Shown here one piece after another: positions 37,767 through 46,760 of a stretch of DNA of 64,000 bases. Position numbers and translations under genes: made by a program. Where the stretch lies: NCBI GenBank assembly GCA_965206025.1, contig CBDBIU010000005.1, positions 930,001 to 994,000 of the forward strand. The letters run 5' to 3'. Under the pieces are notes generated by a model. It did not search any database. It saw only the letters and a program-made list of their open reading frames with translations, and had not been told where the DNA came from. The stretch comes from G963668345 sp965206025 (GTDB taxonomy: Bacteria > Acidobacteriota > Terriglobia > Bryobacterales > UBA6623). Numbering within the stretch: position 1 is the stretch's first letter; every line of letters begins with the position of its first letter.

Positions 37767-38488
37767 AACTGAATCGCTTGCCTCCCGGGCCGGCAACAGC
37801 GCCGGCCGGCACCTCCAACCAGGACCGCTTTTCTCACCACGGCCGGGGTGGATGAGCGACTTGGGCACGGCATACCGCCCCTACATCCCTGACAGCAGGC
37901 ATTTGCTTCCGCTCCTAGTACCGGCTCCCGGTGAGAAAAGCGGTGAGCAGCCCGGGCGAACTCGCACCTCTCACGAGCATGCGAATGTGGGGCGGGCTTG
38001 CCGCTGAACTACTCCTTTTCTTCGCCTCAGAGACTAAGTATAAATAATTGGCATTGTTGAGTTTATATTGTAACTGGGTTTGTTTGGTCATTTTATCGTG
38101 ACGGCGGGTCTTCCGCCGGGCCGGAAGGCCATGGGAAGCTTCTTTGTCCATTGTATCGCCGGGGGCTTGGGTTTCCCTGGACAAGCGCCCAGAGGACACT
38201 GAAAACAAAAGATGTAGCCGCCCGTGACCGGCCGATTGGAGTCGGAACCGACGGCTCATATCAGAAGCGAAGCAGTCGGGCGCGATGAATCGTGCCCCTA
38301 CATCCCTGACGGCGGGCATTTGCTTCCGCTCCTACCGGTTTCCTGCTAAGAAAGGCACTCGTGTTTGTCCTGGTTGGCGGTGCGGACAAGCTTCAGTTTG
38401 TCGTCTGTCCTGGTTCAAAAGTGGTGGGATAGCGCCCCCAACGGTGGCAGTCCACACCGAAAACCGAGACGGTCGAAAGCGGCGACGA
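37767..38488. other. long repeat-rich intergenic region
   Basis: No supported gene in about 720 bp. Besides the variant repeat at 37825-37943, a direct repeat of about 40 bases (37878-37917 and 38295-38334) differs at two positions, and 38360-38392 (CGTGTTTGTCCTGGTTGGCGG) matches 7400-7432. Confidence 0.5.
37825..37943. repeat. TA-flanked repeat family, variant copy
   Basis: Left end CCGCTTTTCTCACCACGGCC and right end CCGGTGAGAAAAGCGG are the inverted ends of the family. The core is replaced by a different sequence that includes a 40-base unit (37878-37917, CCCCTACATCCCTGAC start) found again at 38295-38334. Confidence 0.6.
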
Positions 38489-40192
38489 CTACAATTCACC
38501 CTTGCCGTGGCGGTCCACGATGTACCGGCAAGCCCGGACGGTGAGGGCCATCATGGTCAGGGTGGGGTTCTGGCAACTTCCGCTGACGAAGCAGGCTCCG
38601 TCGGTGACGAAAAGGTTCTTGACATCGTGCGCCTGATTGAACCGGTTGAGCACGGAGGTTTGGGGGTTGTCGCCCATGCGCGCGGTCCCTGTTTCATGGA
38701 TGGCGAAGCCGGGCACGGACGCTCCCCCGTAAAGACGGACATTCGTTGCGCCGGCGGCCTCGAGCATCTCGGCGCCCTGCTGTCTACCGTCTTCGAAGAG
38801 CTTGCGCTCGTTGTCGCTCCATTCCATGTGGATGCTCAGGACGGGGACGCCCCAAGCGTCCACGCGATGCTCGTCGATCTCGACGTAGTTCTCGTAACGC
38901 GCCAACCCTTCGGCGAACACATGCAGACCGGTGGACCAGCGCCCCCTCTCGCGGACCGCCTTCTTGAACTCGGCTCCGAAACCGGGGGCGCCCATCGCAA
39001 ACCGCGGGAGGCTGCGTCCCTGATAGCCGTAGCCGCGGATGAATCCGTTGGTCATTTTCTCCTTGACGTTGCGGAACCGGGGGACATAGATTCCGTTAGG
39101 CCTGCGAGGCGGCCCGTACCAGGGTTTGGCCTCCAGCATGGGCAGCGCTCCCGAGGCCCCACCGCCGTAAACGTGGTCCATTAAATAGTGGCCTAGAACG
39201 CCGCTCGAATTGGCCAGGCCGCCGGGGCCGGAATTCAGCAGCAGGCGGGTCGATTCCAATGTCGAGGCGCACAGCAGGACCACTTTGGCTTTGATTTCTC
39301 GCGGCACGCGAGTCAGCCGATCGATGTAGGTTACCCCGGACGCGCGGCCCATCGCTCGGTCCGTCGTGATCTCGCCGGCGACCGCGTCGGTGATGAGCGT
39401 CAAGCGCCCGGTTCTTTCGGCCGCCGCCAGGGTCGTGAACGGACTCGAGTAATAGGAGAACGTGGCGCAGCCCAACTCGCAAGGACCGCAGTAATGACAG
39501 GCCTGCCGTCCGTTCAAGGGGCGCGTCAGGACGGCCGCGCGCCCGATGGTCACGGCTCGGCCCATCTTTTTCGCTGCCGCATTACGAAAAATCTTTTCGC
39601 CGCAGGTCATCTCCATGGGCGGCAAGAAAACGCTGTCGGGCAACTGTGGCAGGCCCTCGGCCTGTCCGCTGATGCCGATGAACTTCTCAACCGTTTCGTA
39701 GTAGGGGGCCAGCTCGTCGTGGGAGATCGGCCAGTCGTCTCCGAAACCGTCATGGCTGGCGGCCTTGAAATCCAGGTCGCTCAGGCGATAGCTCTGACGT
39801 CCCCAGGAGAGGGAGCGACCGCCCAAGACCCGCATCCGAATCCAGTGGAAAGGCTTTCCCGGAGCCGTCGTGTAGGGGTTTTCGTAGTCGTTGACGAACC
39901 ACGGGTAGTTCGATTCCACACAGGCGTACAAACGGCCCTGAATCGGCCGGTAGCGCATGATGTTGGGACTCTTCGGCTTCCTGACGATGCTCGATGAGTT
40001 GCCCCGATACTTGAGCTGGTGCGGCTCGAGGTGCTCGGTAAAGTCGGCCGGGGTTATCTTCTTCCCGGCTTCGAGCACGGCGACGCGCATGCCGGCTTCG
40101 GTCAGTTGTTTGGCGGCGAAGCCCCCCGTGGCTCCCGACCCGATTACCACGGCGTCGAAAACGTCTCGGTTGCGGTCGATGATCTGCAGCAC
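38489..40192 (-). CDS. GMC family FAD oxidoreductase
   Basis: A 567-residue flavoenzyme. FAD-binding VVIGSGATGGFAAKQLTEAG starts near residue 15, RVLGGRSLSWGRQSYRLSDL follows, and FAIHETGTARMGDNPQTSVL with SGSCQNPTLTMMALTVRACR holds the catalytic His and Asn region. A cysteine cluster CHYCGPCELGC near residue 220 is shared with gluconate/fructose dehydrogenase-like GMC enzymes. It probably oxidises a sugar or sugar alcohol. No small subunit or cytochrome subunit gene is adjacent, and no signal peptide is visible. Confidence 0.88.
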   Translation of the reverse strand: MLQIIDRNRDVFDAVVIGSGATGGFAAKQLTEAGMRVAVLEAGKKITPADFTEHLEPHQLKYRGNSSSIVRKPKSPNIMRYRPIQGRLYACVESNYPWFVNDYENPYTTAPGKPFHWIRMRVLGGRSLSWGRQSYRLSDLDFKAASHDGFGDDWPISHDELAPYYETVEKFIGISGQAEGLPQLPDSVFLPPMEMTCGEKIFRNAAAKKMGRAVTIGRAAVLTRPLNGRQACHYCGPCELGCATFSYYSSPFTTLAAAERTGRLTLITDAVAGEITTDRAMGRASGVTYIDRLTRVPREIKAKVVLLCASTLESTRLLLNSGPGGLANSSGVLGHYLMDHVYGGGASGALPMLEAKPWYGPPRRPNGIYVPRFRNVKEKMTNGFIRGYGYQGRSLPRFAMGAPGFGAEFKKAVRERGRWSTGLHVFAEGLARYENYVEIDEHRVDAWGVPVLSIHMEWSDNERKLFEDGRQQGAEMLEAAGATNVRLYGGASVPGFAIHETGTARMGDNPQTSVLNRFNQAHDVKNLFVTDGACFVSGSCQNPTLTMMALTVRACRYIVDRHGKGEL

Positions 40193-40247
40193 TCGTCCTA
40201 CTCTACTTCAAATGAGTGACAGGCCGGGTGCGCATCGAGGGCGCCGG

Positions 40248-40445
40248 GCCGGGCCGCATTTTTCGCCAGCTGACGGTCGAGGCACACGACAGGCCCCCCC
40301 TTACTCCGCTGCGCCTGCTCACCGTGCTCAACGTAGGGTTCAAGTACACCCCCACTATTCAAGCAATGCGGCGCTGAGCGGCGCGCGCCTTGTACTGACG
40401 GGCCTCTCACGCACGTCGCTTGGCCACCTGGTGAGAAAGCGGGCT
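40248..40445 (+). repeat. TA-flanked repeat family, full-length copy (plus)
   Basis: The copy runs from CCGGGCCGCATTTTTCGCCA to CACCTGGTGAGAAAGCGGGC and carries the full core (CTCAACGTAGGGTTCAAGTA, ACTATTCAAGCAATG, GAGCGGCGCGCGCCTTGTAC). It occupies most of the gap between the GMC gene and the histidine kinase. The left flank lacks the TA seen in other copies. Confidence 0.75.
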
Positions 40446-40626
40446 GGGTGGAACGCTCCACAAAGCAGGGGCCCGCTACCCTGAAATCTCGCAATGCTCA
40501 CCTGGCCGGCCAGCCCGCCCATCCATTAACGGTTTCCTTTGTCCACGGCTTAAGGACCCAAAATCTGCTGTGCCGAAAAGAAGTTCTGACTTTTCTCCAT
40601 TATGCCGTTTGCGGCGAGGGCGAACT

Positions 40627-42795
40627 ATGTACAATAGGTGGTTCCCATACTGGCCGGATTGGCACGTAATGAAGTCATTCGTTTCCCGTCGTTTTCCCGA
40701 AATGGAGCGTCCGTTTATGGTGGGCGTCCCCACAGCGTCGGACTGGACGGAAGCCCTACTGCGCTCTGTGACGGACAGCGCGCCCCTAGGGTTTTTCGTC
40801 GTAGACAACCGGACCGACGCCATTCTCTACTTCAACGAGCTGTTTTGTGAAATCTGGAATATCCAGAGGCTGGAGGGGCGACTGCGCCGTGGGGAATTGA
40901 AAAACAGCGACATTATTCCCGACTGTCTTCCCCTGGTGAAGGACGTCCCGGCATTCGTTGAATCTTGCAAGCCTCTGCAGAGTGAAGAGAATCGCACGGT
41001 CGTCGAGGATGAGGTCGGATTTGTCGACCGGAGGACCGTCCGGCGGGTTTCGACGCAGATTCGCGACGTGGACGACCGCTACTTTGGGCGACTTTACGTT
41101 TTTGAAGACATCACCGCGCGGAAACGCGCCGAGCAAGCGCTAGTAGCGGCGCACAGGCAGCTGGAAACACGCGTGAAGGAGCGCACGAAAGCGCTGGAGG
41201 AAACCAACTCGGCATTGGAGAAGGAGGTCGCCGAGCGCAGGCTGGCTGAGGAGGCGTTGCGCCGATCAGAAGAGCAGCTTCGTGCTCTATTCGATAATAG
41301 CCCCGACTTTACTCTCACCCTGGACCAAGAAGGCGCCATCCGATACATCAATCGCACGCGAGAGGATTTGACCACGGAGCAGGTAATCGGAAGCTCCTGC
41401 TACGAATACATGCAGGGAGCCTACATCGACGGGTTCCGGCGCGCTTTAGATTCCGTTTTCCAGCAGGGAAAGTCCAGTCAGCTGGAATTCGCGACTTTGA
41501 AAGGCACGCTGTTCTCGGTTCGCTTGGTTCCCTTGAAGAAGGATGATCGCGTGGCTTTCGCCATGGCGATTGCCACGGATATCACCGAGCGCAAACGGGC
41601 TGAAGAGGAACGGCAAAAACTCGAAGAAAAGATTCAACATGCCCAGAAACTCGAAAGTTTGGGGGTGCTGGCCGGCGGCATTGCCCACGACTTCAACAAC
41701 CTGCTGACCAGCGTGATGGGCAATGCCGAGCTCGCCCTGCGGGAGATGCCGCCTGGAGATCCTTCCAGATCCTACCTCAATGATATAGCGACGGCCGCCG
41801 AGCACGCCGCGCAACTCACAAGGCAGATGTTGGCCTACGCCGGTAAGGGGCGCTTTGCCGTGGAATCTCTCGACCTTTCCAGACTCGTCGGCGAAATGGC
41901 GCATCTGGTGGAGGTTTCGATATCCAAAAAGGTCGTCTTCCGATACGACCTCGCCGAGACGTTAGCTTCCGTTAAGGCCGATCCGACACAGCTCCGACAA
42001 CTGGTGATGAATTTGATAACCAATGCCGGGGAAGCGATCGGAGACGGCAGCGGGTCGGTCGCTATACGCACCGGTGTGATGGAAGCGGATCGCAACTATC
42101 TTTCCGGGACGTATTTGGATGAGGAGCTTCCCGAGGGCGACTATGCCTACTTGGAGGTGGCCGACACGGGTTGTGGGATGGACCATGCCACGCTGGAGAG
42201 AATCTTCGACCCCTTCTTCACCACGAAATTCGCCGGGCGCGGCCTGGGCTTGGCGGCGGCGCTGGGGATTGTAAGGGGTCACAAGGGAGCCGTCAAGATC
42301 GACAGCCAACCGGGCCGGGGAACCACTTTCAAGGTGCTGTTTCCTGCCTCTCCGAAGGTGATCGAGGATGATCCGCGGCCGCCGGTTCGGACTGGGGAGC
42401 GGTGGCGCGGGAGCGGAGTCATCCTTGTGGTGGACGACGAAGAGAGCGTGCGGACTTTCGTCACGAGACTGCTGCAAAAGCACGGCTTCCGCGTGGTGAC
42501 GGCGAACGACGGTCGAGAGGCCGTAGAAGTGTTTCAGTCGCGGGATGAAGAGATCGCCGCCGTGGTGCTGGACCTGACGATGCCGCGTATGGATGGGGAA
42601 GAAGCCTTTCGGGAGCTGCGCCGTCTGTCTTCCGGCGTAAAGGTAATCCTGACGAGCGGATACAGCGAGCGCGAGGTAACGCATCGATTTGCCGGCAAGG
42701 AGCTGGCCGGGTTCGCCCAGAAGCCATTCCGGCCGGGTGATCTAGTGAGTATTGTCCGTCAAGTCCTGGAAGGCGGCCGCTCGGCTTCCGCGTAG
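40627..42795 (+). CDS. hybrid PAS sensor histidine kinase with receiver domain
   Basis: About 722 residues from the ATG at 40627 (GCGAGGG upstream); later Met codons at 40669, 40702 or 40717 are possible starts. Two PAS domains (LLRSVTDSAPLGFFVVDNRT; QLRALFDNSPDFTLTLDQEG) flank a coiled coil. The HisKA box is GGIAHDFNNLLTSVMGNAEL with His354, the ATPase part has NLITNAGEAI, DTGCGM and GLGLAAALGIVRGHKG, and the receiver has DLTMPRMDG with phospho-acceptor Asp649. No membrane segment, so it senses a cytoplasmic signal. No response regulator gene is adjacent. Confidence 0.92.
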   Translation: MYNRWFPYWPDWHVMKSFVSRRFPEMERPFMVGVPTASDWTEALLRSVTDSAPLGFFVVDNRTDAILYFNELFCEIWNIQRLEGRLRRGELKNSDIIPDCLPLVKDVPAFVESCKPLQSEENRTVVEDEVGFVDRRTVRRVSTQIRDVDDRYFGRLYVFEDITARKRAEQALVAAHRQLETRVKERTKALEETNSALEKEVAERRLAEEALRRSEEQLRALFDNSPDFTLTLDQEGAIRYINRTREDLTTEQVIGSSCYEYMQGAYIDGFRRALDSVFQQGKSSQLEFATLKGTLFSVRLVPLKKDDRVAFAMAIATDITERKRAEEERQKLEEKIQHAQKLESLGVLAGGIAHDFNNLLTSVMGNAELALREMPPGDPSRSYLNDIATAAEHAAQLTRQMLAYAGKGRFAVESLDLSRLVGEMAHLVEVSISKKVVFRYDLAETLASVKADPTQLRQLVMNLITNAGEAIGDGSGSVAIRTGVMEADRNYLSGTYLDEELPEGDYAYLEVADTGCGMDHATLERIFDPFFTTKFAGRGLGLAAALGIVRGHKGAVKIDSQPGRGTTFKVLFPASPKVIEDDPRPPVRTGERWRGSGVILVVDDEESVRTFVTRLLQKHGFRVVTANDGREAVEVFQSRDEEIAAVVLDLTMPRMDGEEAFRELRRLSSGVKVILTSGYSEREVTHRFAGKELAGFAQKPFRPGDLVSIVRQVLEGGRSASA

Positions 42796-42839
42796 GAGAC
42801 CTCAACCCGTAGTCGACCCCTCTTGATCCAACGAGCTTA

Positions 42840-43033
42840 GCCCGCTTTTCTCACCACGTGGCGAGGCGAAGTGCGTGAGAAGCCCGTCAGTACAAGGCGC
42901 GCGCCGCTCAGCGACTCATTTTCTGAGAAATGCGAGCGTACTTAAACCCTACGTTGAGCACGGTGAGCAAGCGCAACGCAGTAATGGCGGGCCTATTGCG
43001 TGCTTCGACCGTCAGGTGGTGAGAAATGCGGGC
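42840..43033 (-). repeat. TA-flanked repeat family, full-length copy (minus)
   Basis: A 194-bp element with ends GCCCGCTTTTCTCACCACGT and TCAGGTGGTGAGAAATGCGGGC (inverted, shown in two parts), flanked on both sides by TA (42838-42839 and 43034-43035). Its core is the reverse complement of the copies at 40248 and 63635. No open frame of note lies inside. The size, inverted ends and TA flanks suggest a miniature element moved by an IS630/Tc1-type transposase. Confidence 0.8.
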
Positions 43034-43061
43034 TAGCCCCAATACTGTTCCCACACTGCCG

Positions 43062-43087
43062 TGAGCCACGTGGTGAGAAAAGCGGGC
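43062..43087. repeat. half copy of the TA-flanked repeat
   Basis: CCACGTGGTGAGAAAAGCGGGC next to the full copy is a single right end, possibly left by deletion or a nested insertion. Confidence 0.55.
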
Positions 43088-43465
43088 TGAGCTCGTTGCT
43101 TCTTGCCGAGATGCCCGAGATCTACTCTCCAGTCAGAGAGCCGCCGTAGGCGGAGAGATCGCCGCGAGTGGCCTTCGTAACGGTGTCGCGGGGCTTGACA
43201 TGCGAGCCGGCCCTCCCCCTCGCGGCTTGATTAAATCACGAAATGATGGCGCTAGACGGCTGAGGACGCGATAATATTGGATAAGAGGCCGGCGCGGCGG
43301 CGTTCGTAAGGGTTCCCGGCGTCAGGGATCGCGGGTTGTTCGGGCATATCCGAAGCGGCAAGCCGCCGGTCGGGCTTGGTCGCGCGAGGCTAACCAGGTT
43401 TGCGATTCGAGTCGTTGACGCGCCGGGTCGGAGACCGATAGATTCATATTTGGGAGGACAGGTGC
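43088..43465. other. intergenic, upstream of the DUF1549/DUF1553 gene
   Basis: Apart from the repeat copies to its left, this 380-bp stretch shows no gene. GGGAGGACAGGTGC just before the ATG at 43466 provides the ribosome-binding site of the next gene. Confidence 0.35.
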
Positions 43466-46400
43466 ATGCGTAGGGTTCGTTTTCCACTTCTCGGCTTGAC
43501 CGTGGGCTTCGCGCTGGGGGTGCTGTTTGCCGCCGCTCCATCCTGGGCGGCGTCGATAGATTCCGTCGATTTCCAGCGCCAGGTACGGCCGATTCTTTCC
43601 GATAACTGTTTCGCTTGCCACGGACCGGACGCGGAGACCCGCATGGCCGACCTGCGTCTCGATACACGCGAGGGAGCCTTTGCTCAGCGTGAAAGCGGAA
43701 GCCCCGTCGTTCCGGGCGCCTTGGAGACCAGTCTGCTTTACAAACGCATTACTCACGACAACGAGATGTTGCGGATGCCGCCGGCTTATTCCAAGAAGGA
43801 ACTGACCGAGGAACAGATCGAGATTCTCAAGAACTGGATCGAACAGGGCGCCTCGTGGGATCAGCACTGGTCGTTCAAAGCCGTCAAGCGGCCCGAGCCT
43901 CCCACCGTGAAGAACGAAGCTTGGGTTCGCGGGCCCCTCGACCGTTTTGTCCTGGCGCGGCTCGAGAAAGAAGGCCTCGCGCCCGCTCCCGAAGCCGATA
44001 AACGCACCCTCGCCCGCCGCGCGGCACTCGATGTAACGGGATTGCCTCCCGACCCCGGCATCCTCGAAAGCTTCTTGCGAGACACTTCCGAGCAAGCTTA
44101 CGAAAAGCTGGTCGACCGGCTGCTCAACTCGAAGCACTGGGGCGAACACCGCGCCCGCTATTGGCTTGACGCCGCGCGTTACGGGGATACCCACGGCATC
44201 CACATCGACAACTATCGCGAAATGTGGCCCTACCGCGACTGGGTGATCCGGGCCTTCAACGACAACAAACCGTTCAACGAGTTTACCGTCGAGCAGATCG
44301 CCGGAGACTTGCTGCCCGATCCGACTCTCGATCAGCTTGTCGCCACCGGCTTTCATCGCTGTAATATCACGACCAACGAGGGCGGTGTTATCCCTGAAGA
44401 ATACGAAGCCATCTACGCCAAGGACCGAGCTGATACGACGGGGATCGTCTTTCTCGGCCTTACGGTCGGATGCGCCACTTGCCACGATCACAAGTTCGAC
44501 CCGATTCGACAGCGTGAGTTTTACTCCCTGACGGCGTTTTTTAGGAACACGACGCAGTATGTGATGGACGGCAACCTATCGGATCCGCCGCCCATCCTGG
44601 TTGTACCCGGCGATAAAGACCGCGGCCGCTGGCATGAGATCCGCCGGGAAGCGGCGGAAGCCGAAGCACGGATGGAAAGCCGCGCCGCGGCGGTCGACGA
44701 AGCGTTCACGGAATGGCTGGCGAGCGGGGAGCACCGCTCTCTTGAGACGCCGCTCGAAAAATCCGCCGAGTTGCTGAGGCTTACTCTCGACGATGGGCCC
44801 GCGATCGACCGGGGAGGCAGCCGGAAAAATATTGCGCTTCATCAGGGACTTGTAGTCGGTGAAGGGCCGGCCGAAAACCAGAAGGCGCTGCGATTCGGGA
44901 TGGAGTCGTGGACCGAGCTTCCTTCCTTGAATCTCGACAATGGCACGCCCTTTTCGATGGCGATGTGGGTTTACCAGCCCAAGCAAGTAGGGGCTGTCGT
45001 GATTGCCGGCCAGTACGATCCCGACGACGCTTTCCGGGGATGGTCGATTACCGTTAGCGAGCGGCAAGTCACCTTTAAGATGACCGGCGAAAAAGCAGTG
45101 GGGCAAGAAGGACCGTCGGAGATCAGCATCAACCCGGTCAACACGAAGCGGCTGCCGGCAGGCGAATGGACCCATCTCGTCATGACCTACGACGGTTCAG
45201 GCGAGCGTGCCGGCCTCCGCATTTACAGGAACGGTGATTTCGTGGAGGCGATGGGCAGCGAGTTCTTCACGCAGTTGCAGGGGAGTATCCAAACCAACCG
45301 GCCGCTCTATTTGGGCCGCGGCATTACTAAGGGCAGAGGAGGCCGCGACAAGCCCCAAATGCGCTACTTCGCGGGCGGGGGCATCGCGGATCTTCGGGTC
45401 TTTGATCGCCCGATCACCCTCCAGGAGGCCAAGGTTGTTTCGCTGTGGTCCGCGCTAAAAAGTGCGCGAGACAAGGATCCCGAAAAACTAAGCGCCGAGG
45501 AGCGCGAAGCGCTGCGTCTCTACTACCTCAGCGTCAAGGACAGGGATTACCGCGCGATCCTGGCCCGCGAGCAGGAAATCAATCGAGAGTGGCGGGAGAT
45601 CCGCCGGCGCGGGGGCGTCACACACGTGATGCAGGAAATACCCGGCAAAGATCCCGAGGCTCACATTCTCTACCGCGGCCTGTATGATCAACCGCGTGAT
45701 CGCGTGGCAGCGAATACTCCCGCGGCGTTGCATCCCATGCTGGCGTCGCTGCCGCGCAACCGCATGGGGCTGGCCAAGTGGTTGGTCGACGAAGCGAACC
45801 CGCTGACCGGCCGTGTGATTGTGAACCGTTACTGGCAGGAGGTCTTCGGCACCGGCCTAGTAAGGACCAGCGATGATTTCGGCTCGCAGGGAGAGCCGCC
45901 CTCTCACCCCGCGCTGCTTGATTGGCTGACGGTCGAGTTCCGCGAATCGGGTTGGGACATCAAGCGGTTCTTCCGCACGCTCGTGACCTCCTCCACTTAC
46001 CGCCAGTCGGCGCAAACGACCGCGGAAAAGCTCGAAAAAGACCCCCGGAATAGGCTGCTTTCGCGAGGGCCGCTGTTCCGCATGGATGCTGAAATGATCC
46101 GCGATTACGCCCTGGCGGCCAGCGGCCTGCTGGTCCGCAAGATCGGCGGCCCCAGCGTTAAGCCCTACCAGCCACATGGAGTCTGGGAAAGCGTGGCCAT
46201 GCACCAGAGCAACACCTATGCCTACAAACGGGACTCCGGCCCGAAACTCTATCGGCGCAGTCTCTACACTTTCTGGAAGCGCTCCGCGCCGCCCGCCTCC
46301 ATGGACATCTTCAACGCGCCCACGCGGGAGCACACCACGGTGCATCGGGAGAGAACAAACACCCCGCTGCAGGCGCTCGTAACGATGAACGATACACAAT

Positions 46401-46705
46401 TCATCGAAGCGTCACGCCATCTCGCGCAGAGAGCGATTCGCGAGGCCGGAGGCGGCTTCGACCGGCGGCTGGATTACCTGACGACCCGTCTTCTGGCGCG
46501 TCACCTCAACGAAAAGGAACGCGCGGTCGCGAAACGGACCTACGGCGCGTTTGTCGGTTTTTACGGTTCGAACGCCGAGGAGGCGAAGAAGTTTGTCGCC
46601 GTCGGCGAGTCGCCGCCCGATGAGGCGCTGCCCGTGACCGAGTCGGCCGCGTGGACCATGCTGGCGAGCCAGATAATGAATATGGACGAGGTTTTGAACA
46701 AGTAG
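43466..46705 (+). CDS. PSCyt1-DUF1549-LamG-DUF1553 secreted protein
   Basis: A 1079-residue exported protein (signal LLGLTVGFALGVLFAAAPSW). Residues 30-115 are the planctomycete-type cytochrome domain with CFACHGPDAETRMADLRLD; about 145-365 is DUF1549 (WVRGPLDRFVLARLEKEGLA); about 470-660 is a LamG/concanavalin-like lectin domain (TPFSMAMWVYQPKQVGAVVI); about 760-1030 is DUF1553 (NRMGLAKWLVDEANPLTGRV; RTSDDFGSQGEPPSHPALLD). Such proteins occur with DUF1501 partners, encoded here next door, and are often tied to breakdown of complex carbohydrates; their reaction is not known. Confidence 0.92.
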   Translation: MRRVRFPLLGLTVGFALGVLFAAAPSWAASIDSVDFQRQVRPILSDNCFACHGPDAETRMADLRLDTREGAFAQRESGSPVVPGALETSLLYKRITHDNEMLRMPPAYSKKELTEEQIEILKNWIEQGASWDQHWSFKAVKRPEPPTVKNEAWVRGPLDRFVLARLEKEGLAPAPEADKRTLARRAALDVTGLPPDPGILESFLRDTSEQAYEKLVDRLLNSKHWGEHRARYWLDAARYGDTHGIHIDNYREMWPYRDWVIRAFNDNKPFNEFTVEQIAGDLLPDPTLDQLVATGFHRCNITTNEGGVIPEEYEAIYAKDRADTTGIVFLGLTVGCATCHDHKFDPIRQREFYSLTAFFRNTTQYVMDGNLSDPPPILVVPGDKDRGRWHEIRREAAEAEARMESRAAAVDEAFTEWLASGEHRSLETPLEKSAELLRLTLDDGPAIDRGGSRKNIALHQGLVVGEGPAENQKALRFGMESWTELPSLNLDNGTPFSMAMWVYQPKQVGAVVIAGQYDPDDAFRGWSITVSERQVTFKMTGEKAVGQEGPSEISINPVNTKRLPAGEWTHLVMTYDGSGERAGLRIYRNGDFVEAMGSEFFTQLQGSIQTNRPLYLGRGITKGRGGRDKPQMRYFAGGGIADLRVFDRPITLQEAKVVSLWSALKSARDKDPEKLSAEEREALRLYYLSVKDRDYRAILAREQEINREWREIRRRGGVTHVMQEIPGKDPEAHILYRGLYDQPRDRVAANTPAALHPMLASLPRNRMGLAKWLVDEANPLTGRVIVNRYWQEVFGTGLVRTSDDFGSQGEPPSHPALLDWLTVEFRESGWDIKRFFRTLVTSSTYRQSAQTTAEKLEKDPRNRLLSRGPLFRMDAEMIRDYALAASGLLVRKIGGPSVKPYQPHGVWESVAMHQSNTYAYKRDSGPKLYRRSLYTFWKRSAPPASMDIFNAPTREHTTVHRERTNTPLQALVTMNDTQFIEASRHLAQRAIREAGGGFDRRLDYLTTRLLARHLNEKERAVAKRTYGAFVGFYGSNAEEAKKFVAVGESPPDEALPVTESAAWTMLASQIMNMDEVLNK

Positions 46706-46760
46706 CGGAGCAAGGTCGCCCGGCGCGCGACTATGGCGCGCCCTCTTACGGAGATTTCAA

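Noticed and set aside
37825..38350. CRISPR array
   Set aside because: The repeats are too few, uneven in spacing and belong to a dispersed family; no cas genes are in the window.
43322..44491. A 389-codon open frame on the minus strand
   Set aside because: Shadow of the DUF1549/DUF1553 gene on the plus strand.
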